Below are positions 36,482 through 46,838 of a stretch of DNA of 64,000 nt, in pieces. The position numbers and the translations under genes are program-made. How positions within the stretch are numbered: the stretch's first letter is position 1; each line of letters starts with the position of its first letter. The notes beneath the pieces are model-generated. The model was not told the origin of the DNA, made no database searches, and saw nothing but the letters and a program-made list of their open reading frames with translations. The DNA is from Cyanobacteria bacterium M_surface_10_m1_298 (GTDB lineage Bacteria > Cyanobacteriota > Cyanobacteriia > PCC-6307 > Cyanobiaceae): contig VGPT01000001.1 in NCBI GenBank assembly GCA_016882485.1, positions 1-64,000 on the forward strand, in the 5' to 3' direction.

Positions 36482-38572
36482 CTACGCGGAGAGACTTTCT
36501 TCGCTGAGGGTCTCCTCATAACTGGCACGGCGTTGTGAATCAAGATGCGCAATGTGCTTACGTTCGTTGTAGTAGAGGTCTTGAAAACGCAGCGCATCGC
36601 GGTTGAGATCAGCAAACATGCTGTCAATGCGACTCTCCATGTCAATTCCAGAATCCCCCGATGCCGCAGCGGCCGGGCTCTGGCTGTCATCGAGCAGGCG
36701 GGCAATGCAGCGCTCCAAGGTCTCCAGGCGCTGAGAGCTCCAGGCGTTCAACAGGTGACGGCAGCGCTTCACGCTGCGCTGACGCTCCAGGGCTGCGGTG
36801 GCGCCGCGCAACTGCAGGGAGGGATTCTGCAGGGAGAGTCGCTGCACATCACTGGGCTCCAGCAGCGGAGTCAGGCGGGCCAGGAGCTCCGAGGGAGCTT
36901 CGGAATCCACCAACAGCAGCTGGTCACTGAGCAGACGGGGTAAATCGAGATCCGCCAGATCAGAGCCGGGATCAACACCACGGTTGATCGCTTCCAGGCG
37001 ACCGACACCGAGGTTGTCCTCCTCCAGAGCACTGATGGAGGCCCAGAGCTGACGGTGATGGGAGATGGCGAAATCGTCGAGTTCCCGGCGCCGCAATTCA
37101 GCCCGGATCAAACCGCGATGGCCCGGGCAATGGAGATAGAGCCGCAGCAGTTCCGCCTCAGCTCGCTCACGAAGGCCGGCCTCTTCCGGCTGCTCCCAGC
37201 GACGGGAGCGGCCATGCCAGCGCTGCCCCTTGACCTGCTGACGCAGGTCGTCCTCGAGCTGTAGGGCCAGCCGGGCCTGTCCGCCGCTGAGACGCTCCGC
37301 CACCTGCTGCAGGTAACGGGAGCGGACCGCACTGGCCGGCAACTTGCCCAGAAGAGCCACCAGATCGGTGACCGCCTTCTGAAACTGATCGGCCTTCGAG
37401 AGATCGCAGCCCTCGAGCACCTGCTCGATCTGCCAATCGAGCCAGAGGGGTGCCTGATCAAGAAGGGAGCGGTAATCAGCGCGGCCGTGATCTTTGAGGA
37501 ATTCATCGGGATCCTTGCCACTGGGGAGGTGGAGCACCCGCAGCTCAAGCTGCCCCTGCAGGGCGAGCTGTTCCACCTCCCCAATCGCGCGCTGGGCCGC
37601 ACGGACACCGGCCCCATCGGCATCAAAATTGAGGATCAAACGCTTGCCATCGCAGCAGCGGCAGAGCTGGGTGATCTGCTGACTGCTGAGGGCCGTGCCA
37701 AGGGCCGCCACCGCATTGGTGATGCCGGCGGCGTGCAGAGCAATCACGTCGAAGTAGCCCTCCACCACCACCGCGCGATCGTCTTTGCGAATGGCGTTGG
37801 CCGCTTTGTCGAGGCCAAAGAGATGCTTGCCCTTTTCAAAGACCTCCGTTTCCGGGGAGTTGAGGTATTTGGGTTCTCCACCATCAAGACTGCGGCCACC
37901 GAAGCCGATGATCCGGCCCTGGCGATCGGCAATCGGCACCATCACCCGATGGCGAAAACGGTCGTAGAAGCCATCGCCTCCTCGGCGCGGCACCACCAGC
38001 CCGGCAGCCTCCAACAGCTCGGGGGCGAGCCCCTCCACTTGCTGCAGGTGGCTCAGTAAGCCATCCCAACGTTCCGGGGCATAGCCGAGGCCAAAGCTCT
38101 CGAGGGTGGATTCCTGCAGACCTCGACTGTCCTTGAGGTAGCGCAAGGCCGCGGATCCCTCGGGGCTTCGCAACTGGCTTCGGAACCAACCGGCCGCAAG
38201 GGCGAGGGCCTTGTGCAGCTGATCGCGGCGGGAGAGCTGCTGCCGCAGGCGCTCCTGCTGGGGACCCTCCAGGGTCTCCACGGGCAATTGATATTTCCGC
38301 GCCAGCTCCAGCACCACATCGCTGAAGCTCTGGCGCTGAAGCTCCATCAGGAACTTGATCGAATTGCCACCAGCGCCACAGGAGAAGCAGTAGTAGAACT
38401 GCTTGGCCGGAGACACCGTCATCGACGGAGACTTGTCGTCGTGGAAGGGGCAAATCCCGACGAATTCCCGACCTTTCTTCTTGAGCACCACGTGCTCACC
38501 CACCACATCGACGATGTCAGCGCGTTCCTTAACGGCCTCGATCGTGCGGGGATGGAGGCGGGGGACTGACAC
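36482..38572 (-). CDS. dnaG: DNA primase
   Basis: CHC2 zinc finger VGICPFHDDKSPSMTVSPAKQFYYCFSCGAGG; TOPRIM VVVEGYFDVIAL. Confidence 0.97.
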   Translation of the reverse strand: MSVPRLHPRTIEAVKERADIVDVVGEHVVLKKKGREFVGICPFHDDKSPSMTVSPAKQFYYCFSCGAGGNSIKFLMELQRQSFSDVVLELARKYQLPVETLEGPQQERLRQQLSRRDQLHKALALAAGWFRSQLRSPEGSAALRYLKDSRGLQESTLESFGLGYAPERWDGLLSHLQQVEGLAPELLEAAGLVVPRRGGDGFYDRFRHRVMVPIADRQGRIIGFGGRSLDGGEPKYLNSPETEVFEKGKHLFGLDKAANAIRKDDRAVVVEGYFDVIALHAAGITNAVAALGTALSSQQITQLCRCCDGKRLILNFDADGAGVRAAQRAIGEVEQLALQGQLELRVLHLPSGKDPDEFLKDHGRADYRSLLDQAPLWLDWQIEQVLEGCDLSKADQFQKAVTDLVALLGKLPASAVRSRYLQQVAERLSGGQARLALQLEDDLRQQVKGQRWHGRSRRWEQPEEAGLRERAEAELLRLYLHCPGHRGLIRAELRRRELDDFAISHHRQLWASISALEEDNLGVGRLEAINRGVDPGSDLADLDLPRLLSDQLLLVDSEAPSELLARLTPLLEPSDVQRLSLQNPSLQLRGATAALERQRSVKRCRHLLNAWSSQRLETLERCIARLLDDSQSPAAAASGDSGIDMESRIDSMFADLNRDALRFQDLYYNERKHIAHLDSQRRASYEETLSEESLSA

Positions 38573-38585
38573 GCTCCGGTCTCAG

Positions 38586-39503
38586 GTGACGCTCCAGGAT
38601 GGCAGGGCTGCCCTGTGGATGCTGTCCAGCACGCTGAGCTTCAGCCTGATGGGGGTTTGCGTCAAGGCCCTCGGCGGGCGACTGCCGGTGGCCGAAGTGG
38701 TGATGGCTCGCTCCGCGGTGAGCCTGGTGTTGAGCGTGGTGATGCTGCGGCAGGCGGGTTTGAACCCCTGGGGCACACGCAAAGGCTTACTCGTGTTGCG
38801 CGGGGTGATCGGCACGGGCGCCCTGTTCTGCGTGTTCGCCGCCCTGGCGGAGCTGCCCCTCGCGCCAGCGACCGTCTTGCAGTATTTGCAGCCCACGTTC
38901 ACCGCGGTTCTGGCCTGGCTGCTGCTGGGGGAGAAGGTGGGAGCTGCGGTCATGGGGGCCGCGGTTCTCGGATGGCTGGCGGTGGTGGTGCTCAGCAATC
39001 CCGCAGAGTTGACTGCCCTATTGGGGCCCCTCGGCAGCGCGCTCCTGGGGCAGCAGGGCAGCGCGCTGCCCTTGAGCGGTGTGCTGCTGGCCCTAGCCGG
39101 TGCCCTGCTGTCGGCCTGTGCCTATGTGAGCGTGCGAGCCCTCGGGCGCAGTGAACATCCCCTGGTGATCGTGTTCTATTTCCCCCTGGTGGGCCTGGTG
39201 CTCACGCTGCCCTTGGTGATCGCCAATCCGATCTGGCCCACGGGCTGGGAAGCCCTGGCCCTGGTGGGAGTGGGGTTGTTCACCCAGTTGGGACAGATCG
39301 GCATCACCAACGGCTTGTTGGGGATGCCGGCGGCAAGGGCCACGGCCATGAGCTATGTGCAGGTGCCCCTCGCCGCCCTGTGGGGTTGGCTGTGGTTCCA
39401 GGAGCCCCTCGATCCCGACACCGCCACCGCAGCAACCCTGGTGTTGCTGGCGACCCTGCTGAGCCTCAGACGGTCTCGCCCTTCAGCGGCAGAGGGTCAA
39501 TGA
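38586..39503 (+). CDS. EamA/DMT family transporter
   Basis: 10-TM pattern with two EamA repeats; GTG start at 38586 chosen, ORF track extends into dnaG antisense. Confidence 0.9.
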   Translation: MTLQDGRAALWMLSSTLSFSLMGVCVKALGGRLPVAEVVMARSAVSLVLSVVMLRQAGLNPWGTRKGLLVLRGVIGTGALFCVFAALAELPLAPATVLQYLQPTFTAVLAWLLLGEKVGAAVMGAAVLGWLAVVVLSNPAELTALLGPLGSALLGQQGSALPLSGVLLALAGALLSACAYVSVRALGRSEHPLVIVFYFPLVGLVLTLPLVIANPIWPTGWEALALVGVGLFTQLGQIGITNGLLGMPAARATAMSYVQVPLAALWGWLWFQEPLDPDTATAATLVLLATLLSLRRSRPSAAEGQ

Positions 39504-39942
39504 GCCAGTCCTGACTGGTGCCGTCGCCACTGCCACTGGGCCTGGCCAGACGCCAGCTCTGACCGCGTTCACCCCGCTGCAGATAGAGATCGAAGGCGCT
39601 GTCCACCCGGATCGGATCACCGGCCAGGCGCCAATCGAAACGGCCACGGAGGTGGAGCCCCTTGCTGGAGCCAATCGTCATGGCCTCCTGCGACTCCACG
39701 CGAACGCGGCTGACCTGGGGAGGGCCCGCCGCCTCCAGGGTGAGGGCATCGGCAATCGAACGCTGAGTCAGATCGATCTGGAGCGCCAGGGCTGAGAGCA
39801 GTACCTTCTGGGAGGGCTGAGCAGTACCGCAGGCACTGAGGCTGAAGGCCAGAACCACTGGAAGCAACAGGGCCAAGCCCCGCTGCACCAGCCTGAGGAG
39901 CGGTTGAACAACAACGGCCAGGGTTGTCAGACCGGGCAGCAT
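39466..39942 (-). CDS. Putative lipoprotein
   Basis: Hydrophobic N-terminus with lipobox-like FSLSAC; convergent overlap with the EamA gene. Confidence 0.7.
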   Translation of the reverse strand: MLPGLTTLAVVVQPLLRLVQRGLALLLPVVLAFSLSACGTAQPSQKVLLSALALQIDLTQRSIADALTLEAAGPPQVSRVRVESQEAMTIGSSKGLHLRGRFDWRLAGDPIRVDSAFDLYLQRGERGQSWRLARPSGSGDGTSQDWLIDPLPLKGETV

Positions 39943-39952
39943 GAGCGGCAGA

Positions 39953-39958
39953 TAGCGT
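39953..39958 (+). promoter_or_regulatory. Putative -10 of ruvA
   Basis: TAGCGT (TAN3T); projected +1 is the A of the ATG at 39965. Confidence 0.4.
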
Positions 39959-39964
39959 CTCCCC

Positions 39965-40630
39965 ATGATCGGCTGGCTGCAAGGGGAACTCAGCGATCGC
40001 TGGCAACAGAACAACCGTTGCGGCCTGCTGCTCGTGTGCGCAGGGGTGGGCTATGAGGTGCAAATCCCGCGTCGCCACTGGGATCAGCTCGGCAGCCTGG
40101 GGGAAACCACAACGTTGCATGTGCATCAGCTGATCCGTGAGGACAGCTGGACGCTCTACGGCTTTCAGGCCCGTCATGAACGGGATCTGTTCCGCGAATT
40201 GGTGGCGGTTAGCGGGGTGGGCCCGCAAATGGCCCTCGGGCTCTTGGGGCAATTGAGCGGTGAAGAGCTCGTGCGGGCCATCGTTCAGGCCGACCTGCGG
40301 CTGCTCTGCCAGGCCCCTGGCGTGGGCAAACGCACAGCAGAACGCCTGTCGGTGGAGCTGCGCACCCGCCTGCAGGAGCGATACGGCGAGAGCCTGGCCC
40401 TCCTGGCGTCTGACGACCTGAACACAGCGGAGTTGGAGTCAGCCAGCGGCCAGGCCCTCGCTCAGGGAGTGCGCGAGGAGGTGCAACTCACCCTGGCGGC
40501 CCTGGGTTACGAGGCCCTGGAAATCAACCGCGCCCTCAGGGCCGTTGCCATTCAGGGGGCAGAACTGGGGGGTGATGGGGAAGCCTGGCTGCGCGAAAGC
40601 CTGCGCTGGCTGTCGAGAGAGGTGGCGTGA
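39965..40630 (+). CDS. ruvA: Holliday junction DNA helicase subunit RuvA
   Basis: MIGWLQGEL...LVAVSGVGPQMALGLLG...APGVGKRTAERLSVELR. Confidence 0.95.
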   Translation: MIGWLQGELSDRWQQNNRCGLLLVCAGVGYEVQIPRRHWDQLGSLGETTTLHVHQLIREDSWTLYGFQARHERDLFRELVAVSGVGPQMALGLLGQLSGEELVRAIVQADLRLLCQAPGVGKRTAERLSVELRTRLQERYGESLALLASDDLNTAELESASGQALAQGVREEVQLTLAALGYEALEINRALRAVAIQGAELGGDGEAWLRESLRWLSREVA

Positions 40631-40691
40631 GGGCCCGGTGCACACGGGGCAGTAAGTTGGTTGTTTGCACCGTCAGGGCCAGACGCCGCGC

Positions 40692-40961
40692 ATGTCGCTC
40701 GACACAACCAAGAAGCAGGAATTGATCAACGCTCACCAAACCCACGGCACCGATACCGGTTCTGTGGAAGTGCAGGTGGCGATGCTGAGCGAGCGCATCA
40801 GCAAGCTGAGTGGTCACCTGCAAGGCAACATCCACGACTTCTCCTCCCGTCAGGGCCTGCTGAAAATGATCGGCCGCCGCAAGCGTCTGCTCAGCTACCT
40901 GCGCAGCAACAGCGAGAAGCGCTACACCGATCTGATCCAGAAACTCGGCATCCGCGGCTGA
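40692..40961 (+). CDS. rpsO: 30S ribosomal protein S15
   Basis: [25 protein letters not shown]...[22 protein letters not shown]. Confidence 0.98.
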   Translation: MSLDTTKKQELINAHQTHGTDTGSVEVQVAMLSERISKLSGHLQGNIHDFSSRQGLLKMIGRRKRLLSYLRSNSEKRYTDLIQKLGIRG

Positions 40962-40962
40962 A

Positions 40963-41394
40963 ATGGCAGGGCAGGGGAAGAAGCGCGCACGTCCGTCCGG
41001 CAGCGGCGGAGGCATTGCTCCCAGTATTCCCCCCAGCCCCGGCAAGCCCAGCGGCAGTCGTTCCAAACCTCCCAACCCTCAGGCCATTCCCCCTGCTGTG
41101 GCCAACCGCATGGCTCGCAGGGTGGCGATCGCCACGGGTATTCCCACGGTGTTGGGAATGGCCAGTTTCATTGTCAGCTATCTGGTGGTCAGCCGCGGGC
41201 TGATGGACATTCCCCCCGCCGCCACCCTGGTGACGTCAGGGGGCTTTTTTCTGTTGGGGCTCCTGGGCCTCAGCTATGGCGTGCTCTCCGCCAGCTGGGA
41301 GGAGCAACCGGGCAGCCTGCTGGGTGCTGAGCAGATCGGCGTGAACATTGGTCGACTGCGCAGCTCCTTCAAGCGGCCACCAGCTTCGAGCTGA
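40963..41394 (+). CDS. PAM68-like membrane protein (DUF3464)
   Basis: Basic N-term, [25 protein letters not shown], two TMs, SASWE motif. Confidence 0.88.
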   Translation: MAGQGKKRARPSGSGGGIAPSIPPSPGKPSGSRSKPPNPQAIPPAVANRMARRVAIATGIPTVLGMASFIVSYLVVSRGLMDIPPAATLVTSGGFFLLGLLGLSYGVLSASWEEQPGSLLGAEQIGVNIGRLRSSFKRPPASS

Positions 41395-44300
41395 GGCGGG
41401 CACGAAAAGCCTGGGATTCCAGACTGCTGAGGGCCGCATGGCTATCGCGCACGCAGAACTGATGGCCAAGGCGCACATAGCGGATCTGGCTGTTGTGGCT
41501 GACCATCGCGACCACTGGAACACGCACACCGGCCTCATCCTTCTCGGTGCGGTGCTGGTTCAGGCATTCCCGCAATTTGTGTTGCACCGCGATGTCACTG
41601 GCCTCCTGTCCATCGAGCTCCACAAGTAGAACCTGCAGCTCATCAATCACCCGGCAGTCATCCACGATCAGCTGCACCTGCTCATCGCGGCGGTCGACAG
41701 AGGCCCAGATCAACAGACGGGCATCCACCATCAAGTGATCGGCCAGGCGTGCATAGGTCTTCGAGAAGACCACCGCTTCACAGCTCCCACCGAGATCTTC
41801 CAGCTGCAGCACGGCCATGCGATCACCCTTGCGAGTCGTCACAGGGCGCAGAGCCGCCACCAGAGCGACAACGCTGACCCGAGCCTTGTCCGCCTGGTCG
41901 TCCAGACTTCCCAGACCAATCGGGGATAACAGCTGCACCGGTTTGGTCAGTTGCTTGAGGGGATGGTCAGAGAGATAAAAACCAACCAACTCCTTCTCCA
42001 ATCTGAGCTTTTCTGTTGGGGGGTAATCATTCACCGCCGCCGCCCGCGGTGCTGTGCTGAGGTCGGAGCCGGAAGCATCCGGATCGGAAGCAGCGGCCCC
42101 GGCGAGCAGATCAAACAGATTGCCCTGACCACTGGCGCGATCACGGGCACGGGAAGCGGCCCAATCGGCCACCAACTCCAAGTCAGCCATCAGCTGTGCC
42201 CGGTTGGCCTGCGGCTCAAGAGCATCGAGGGCACCGCAATGAATCAACGCCTCAATCGAGCGGCGGTTCAACGTGCTGCCGGGAATCCGATCACAGAGAT
42301 CGGCGAGGGATTGGAAGGGGCCATCACTGCTGCGGGCCTCGAGCAGCACGCGTATCGCTCCCTCACCGAGATTGCGCACCGCCGATAATCCAAAGAGAAT
42401 GCGATCGCCGACCGGCGTGAAATCAATTCCCGAGGCATTCACATCCGGAGGCATCACCTCAATGCCCATGGCGTTGCAATTGGAGATATAACGCTGCACC
42501 TTGTCGGTGCTGCCCGCGTTGACGGTGAGCAGAGCGGCCATGTAGGCCACGGGATAGTGGGCCTTGAGGTAGGCGGTTTGGTAGGTCACCGCGCCATAGG
42601 CGGTGGAATGGCTCTTGTTGAAGCAGTATTCGGCGAACAGCACCATCTGCTCAAACAGTGACTCAGCCACCTTCGGATCCACACCACGTTCCGTGGCCCC
42701 GCTGACGAAGAGGCTTTGGTGTTTTTCCATCTCACTCTTCTTCTTCTTACCCATCGCCCGCCGCAGCAGATCGGCCTCCCCAAGGGAATACCCCGCCAGA
42801 TCCTGCGCGATGCGCATGATCTGCTCCTGGTACACCATGATCCCGTAGGTCTCCTGAAGGATCGGCTCCAGTTTGGTGTGGGCGAAATCAATCGCCTCAC
42901 GCCCATGTTTGCGGTTGATGAACTTGGGAATCAATCCGGCATCGAGAGGCCCCGGCCGGTAGAGCGCCAGGATCGAAGAGATGTCTTCCAGAGAGGAGGG
43001 TTTGAGGTCACGCACGATCTGGCGCATGCCGCTGGATTCCAGCTGGAAAATGCCTTCGAGATCACCACGGGCTAGGAGGCCGTAGGTGCCTGGATCATCG
43101 AGGGGCAGGGCATCGGGATCGACCTTCTCGCCGGTGCTCTGCTCTACCAGATCGATCGTTTTGTCGATCATGGTGAGGTTTTTGAGACCCAGGAAGTCCA
43201 TCTTCAGGAGACCCATCGACTCCACATCTTCCATGAAGTATTGGGTGATCACCTGGCCGTCGTTGTTGCGCTGAAGCGGAACCACTTCATCGAGGGGATC
43301 GGCGGCAATCACAACCCCGGCGGCATGCACACCAAAGGTCTTGTTGGTGCCTTCGATCCGCATCGCCATGTCAACCCAACGCTTGACCAGCGGATCGTTC
43401 TGATATTTCTCGCGAAACTCCGGCGCTGGAGACTCGTCGCCGATCATCTCCTTGAGTTTGGCCGGCTTGCCACGCACCACGGGGATCAACTTCGCCAGAC
43501 GATCGGCATCGCCATAGGGGATGTCGAGCACACGAGCCACATCCTTCAAAACCGCCTTGGAGGTCATGCGGTTAAAGGTGATGATCTGGGCCACCTTGTC
43601 TTCGCCATAGCGTTGGGTGACGTAGTCGATCACCTCACCACGGCGCTCAATGCAGAAGTCGGTGTCGATATCAGGCATCGACTTGCGCTCGGGATTGAGG
43701 AAGCGCTCAAACAGCAATCCGTTAGTGACCGGATCGATATTGGTGATTCCAAGGGCGTAGGCCACAAGGGATCCAGCAGCCGAACCGCGACCAGGCCCCA
43801 CAGGGATACCGTTCTCACGGGCAAAGCGGATGTAATCCCACACCACCAGGAAATAGGTGGGAAAGCCCATCTGCTCCATCACCTGGAGCTCGAAGGCAAG
43901 CCGCTCTCCATAGAGCGCATCGAAGGCAGCTCCATCCGGCAAGCCGAGCCGATGACGCAATCCCTGCTCACTCACCTCCCGCAGGTAGCTGACGGGCGTG
44001 TGTCCGTCGGGAATCGGGAAGCGGGGCATCTGATAGCGCCCGAGAATGTCGTAGTCCTCAACCTTCTCCGCCACTAGGGCCGTATTGGCGACCGCCTGAG
44101 CCACCACGTCGGGCTCGAGGTGATCGGCAAACAGGGCGAGCATCTCCTGCTCGCCTTTGATGAATTCGGTGCCGGTGTAGCGGAGACGTTTCTCGTCGCT
44201 CACCAACTTGCCGGTGAGCACGCAGAGCAGGGCGTCGTGGGCCTCGGCATCGTTGCTGGTGAGGTAGTGGGCGTCATTGGTGGCCACCAGCGGGATCCCC

Positions 44301-44899
44301 AGCTCCTGGGAAATGCGCACCATCTCCACATTGACGATCCGATCTTCAGGTGACCCGTGGTCCTGAATTTCGAGATAGAAGTCATCCCCGAAGACGCCCT
44401 GATACCAGCGGGCCACATCCCTCGCCACATCAGGGCGGTTGCGCAGGATCGCCTGGGGAATCTCTCCACCCAGGCAGGCGGTGGCAATGATCAAGCCCTC
44501 GCGATGGGCCTGAAGGGTGGGTTTGTCGATACAGGCCCGTGAAAAGATGCCGCGACCGCGCATGCCGCGCAGGTGGCTGATGCTCGTGAGCTTGACCAGG
44601 TTGCGGTAGCCGACTGCGTTCTTGGCCAGCACCACCAGGTGATAACGACGCTCCTTCTTGGGTGGGTTCGGGTCATCAAGGGAGCCATTGATGACATACA
44701 TCTCGTTGCCGATGATCGGCTTGACCGAGGTGCCTTTGCAGAGCTTGAGCAGCTCAATGGCGCCATACATCACCCCGTGGTCCGTCAGGGCGATGGCAGG
44801 CATGCCGAGCTCTTCGGCCCGCTTCACCATGTCCGGCAGCTGACTGGCCCCATCCAGGAGGCTGTAGTCGCTGTGGTTATGGAGGGGAACGAAGGGCAA
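41369..44899 (-). CDS. dnaE: DNA polymerase III alpha subunit, uninterrupted
   Basis: [23 protein letters not shown] motif; [26 protein letters not shown]; 1176 aa without intein. Confidence 0.98.
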   Translation of the reverse strand: MPFVPLHNHSDYSLLDGASQLPDMVKRAEELGMPAIALTDHGVMYGAIELLKLCKGTSVKPIIGNEMYVINGSLDDPNPPKKERRYHLVVLAKNAVGYRNLVKLTSISHLRGMRGRGIFSRACIDKPTLQAHREGLIIATACLGGEIPQAILRNRPDVARDVARWYQGVFGDDFYLEIQDHGSPEDRIVNVEMVRISQELGIPLVATNDAHYLTSNDAEAHDALLCVLTGKLVSDEKRLRYTGTEFIKGEQEMLALFADHLEPDVVAQAVANTALVAEKVEDYDILGRYQMPRFPIPDGHTPVSYLREVSEQGLRHRLGLPDGAAFDALYGERLAFELQVMEQMGFPTYFLVVWDYIRFARENGIPVGPGRGSAAGSLVAYALGITNIDPVTNGLLFERFLNPERKSMPDIDTDFCIERRGEVIDYVTQRYGEDKVAQIITFNRMTSKAVLKDVARVLDIPYGDADRLAKLIPVVRGKPAKLKEMIGDESPAPEFREKYQNDPLVKRWVDMAMRIEGTNKTFGVHAAGVVIAADPLDEVVPLQRNNDGQVITQYFMEDVESMGLLKMDFLGLKNLTMIDKTIDLVEQSTGEKVDPDALPLDDPGTYGLLARGDLEGIFQLESSGMRQIVRDLKPSSLEDISSILALYRPGPLDAGLIPKFINRKHGREAIDFAHTKLEPILQETYGIMVYQEQIMRIAQDLAGYSLGEADLLRRAMGKKKKSEMEKHQSLFVSGATERGVDPKVAESLFEQMVLFAEYCFNKSHSTAYGAVTYQTAYLKAHYPVAYMAALLTVNAGSTDKVQRYISNCNAMGIEVMPPDVNASGIDFTPVGDRILFGLSAVRNLGEGAIRVLLEARSSDGPFQSLADLCDRIPGSTLNRRSIEALIHCGALDALEPQANRAQLMADLELVADWAASRARDRASGQGNLFDLLAGAAASDPDASGSDLSTAPRAAAVNDYPPTEKLRLEKELVGFYLSDHPLKQLTKPVQLLSPIGLGSLDDQADKARVSVVALVAALRPVTTRKGDRMAVLQLEDLGGSCEAVVFSKTYARLADHLMVDARLLIWASVDRRDEQVQLIVDDCRVIDELQVLLVELDGQEASDIAVQHKLRECLNQHRTEKDEAGVRVPVVAMVSHNSQIRYVRLGHQFCVRDSHAALSSLESQAFRARLSSKLVAA

Positions 44900-44935
44900 C
44901 GGCTGGAGCGCATCAAGCGCAGAGATGCTGCCAGG

Positions 44936-45007
44936 CTAAGCGGGAGACCCCATATTCAGGGCAACCGCAGCCTGAACCGGGGAGAACAGCACCACCAGTG
45001 GAGCCAT
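44936..45007 (-). CDS. Candidate 23-aa hydrophobic peptide upstream of dnaE
   Basis: MAPLVVLFSPVQAAVALNMGSPA*; AGGAGG three nt before the ATG; below the ORF-track cutoff. Confidence 0.35.
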   Translation of the reverse strand: MAPLVVLFSPVQAAVALNMGSPA

Positions 45008-45023
45008 CGCCCTCCTGATCCGT

Positions 45024-46484
45024 TCAGGGCACGAGAGCAGCCTGCGGCCGCGTCTCCATCACCCGTGCTGCCTGTTCGTAGTGGTACGCCACCTGCAGCA
45101 ACCGCTCCTCCTCGAGAACACCGGTGATCAGCTGAACACCGATCGGCAAGCCGGACCCATCGAAGCCGCAAGGGAGACTGATGGCCGGCAGGCCAGCCAT
45201 GTTGGCGGGAATGGTGAGCAGGTCAGCCAGATACATCGCCAACGGGTCCTCGCTGTGGGCACCAAAGCCGAAGGCGGTGGTGGGCGAGGTGGGGGTCAGC
45301 AGCACATCCACGGAGCCGAAGGCGCGATCAAAGTCGCGCCGAATCAGCGTGCGAACCTGCTGCGCTTTCTTGTAATACGCATCGACATAACCCGCGGAGA
45401 GGGCGTAGGTGCCGATCAGGATGCGGCGCTTGACCTCATCGCCAAAACCTTCGGCTCGGCTGCGGGCGGTCATCTCCGCAAGGCTGTTGGCCTCATCGGC
45501 ACGGAAGCCATATTTGACGCCGTCGTAGCGGGCAAGATTGGCGGATGCCTCCGATGGGGCAATCACGTAATAGGTGGCGATGCCGTCGTTAAAACGGGGG
45601 CAGCTGACATCCACCAGCTCACAGCCAAGGGCCTGAAGCTGATGGGCCGCTGCCATCACTGAGGCTTTCACCTCAGGCGACAACCCTTCCGCCTCAAAGC
45701 ACTCCCGCACAAGACCCACCCGCAAACCCGCCACCGGCTGAGTCAGGGCGGCGCGGTAGTCAGGAACAGGAGCCCTGAGGCAGGTGGAATCGCGGGGATC
45801 CTCTCCGGCGATCACCTGCAGCAGCTCGGCGGCATCGGCGACGCTGGTGGTGAAGGGGCCCACTTGATCCAGGGAGCTAGCAAAGGCCACCAAGCCGTAG
45901 CGGCTGACCCGTCCATAGGTGGGCTTGAGCCCAACCACTCCACAGAAGGCAGCAGGCTGCCGGATCGAACCACCTGTGTCGGAGCCGAGGGAGGCCATGC
46001 ACTCCCCAGCGGCGACAGCGGCGGCACTTCCACCGGAACTGCCTCCGGGAACCTTCTCGGTATTCCAGGGGTTGCGGCTGGGTCCGAAGGCCGAGGTTTC
46101 TGTGGAGCTGCCCATGGCGAACTCATCGAGGTTGGTCTTGCCCAGCAAGACCGCCCCCGACTGCCAGAGCCGATCGGTGACCGTGGATTCGTAGGGAGGA
46201 ACGAAATTCTCCAGCATCCGGCTGGAGCAGGTGGTGCGGATGCCCCGGGTGCAGAGGTTGTCTTTGATCGCCAGTGGCACCCCCGCCAAGGGAGGCAACG
46301 CCGCACCGGAGGCTCTCAGAGCGTCAATGCGATCGGCATCGGCACGGGCGCGCTCGACCGTGATCTCGGTGAAGGCATGAACGCCGGGTTCGACCGCCTC
46401 GATGCGACTGAGGTGATGGTCCGTGAGCTCCCGGGCGGACACGTCGCCGCTGTTGAGCTGCTCACGCCACTCGGCGATGCCCAT
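45024..46484 (-). CDS. gatA: Aspartyl/glutamyl-tRNA amidotransferase subunit A
   Basis: [46 protein letters not shown] amidase signature. Confidence 0.98.
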   Translation of the reverse strand: MGIAEWREQLNSGDVSARELTDHHLSRIEAVEPGVHAFTEITVERARADADRIDALRASGAALPPLAGVPLAIKDNLCTRGIRTTCSSRMLENFVPPYESTVTDRLWQSGAVLLGKTNLDEFAMGSSTETSAFGPSRNPWNTEKVPGGSSGGSAAAVAAGECMASLGSDTGGSIRQPAAFCGVVGLKPTYGRVSRYGLVAFASSLDQVGPFTTSVADAAELLQVIAGEDPRDSTCLRAPVPDYRAALTQPVAGLRVGLVRECFEAEGLSPEVKASVMAAAHQLQALGCELVDVSCPRFNDGIATYYVIAPSEASANLARYDGVKYGFRADEANSLAEMTARSRAEGFGDEVKRRILIGTYALSAGYVDAYYKKAQQVRTLIRRDFDRAFGSVDVLLTPTSPTTAFGFGAHSEDPLAMYLADLLTIPANMAGLPAISLPCGFDGSGLPIGVQLITGVLEEERLLQVAYHYEQAARVMETRPQAALVP

Positions 46485-46539
46485 CAAACCCAGACCACTA
46501 GCAAGGCTCGACGCTATCAGTCAGACCTGGCTGGGGGCG

Positions 46540-46785
46540 TCAGGATCCAGCCGTGATCGTCAGCGGCTCGCTGCGGCGAGCCCGGAGCACGGTGTGCTGA
46601 ATCTCCGCTGCCCCCTCACTGCGTAAATCCGCGAGGAAGGGAAGCAGGGAGGCTTCGAGACTGCTGCGCCGCAGATAGGGCCCGAACCAGTAGGTCACAT
46701 CCGGTTGCCGCGTTTCAACGCGAGCCCACCAGGCCAAACCAAACCCATTGGCAATGCTGCGCAGAGGCCGGATCAGGGGGGTCAT
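46540..46785 (-). CDS. DUF1816 domain protein
   Basis: AWWARVETRQPDVTYWFGPYLRRSSLEASLLPFLADLRSEG. Confidence 0.8.
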   Translation of the reverse strand: MTPLIRPLRSIANGFGLAWWARVETRQPDVTYWFGPYLRRSSLEASLLPFLADLRSEGAAEIQHTVLRARRSEPLTITAGS

Positions 46786-46838
46786 TCGGGCTGGATGGGA
46801 TGCGCCCATTGTGGCTGCGAATGCATCGTTCGCGGCAC

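Noticed and set aside
41369-44899. Possible intein or split in dnaE, as in some cyanobacteria
   Set aside because: dnaE reads as one 1176-aa frame through all catalytic motifs; no insertion or split.
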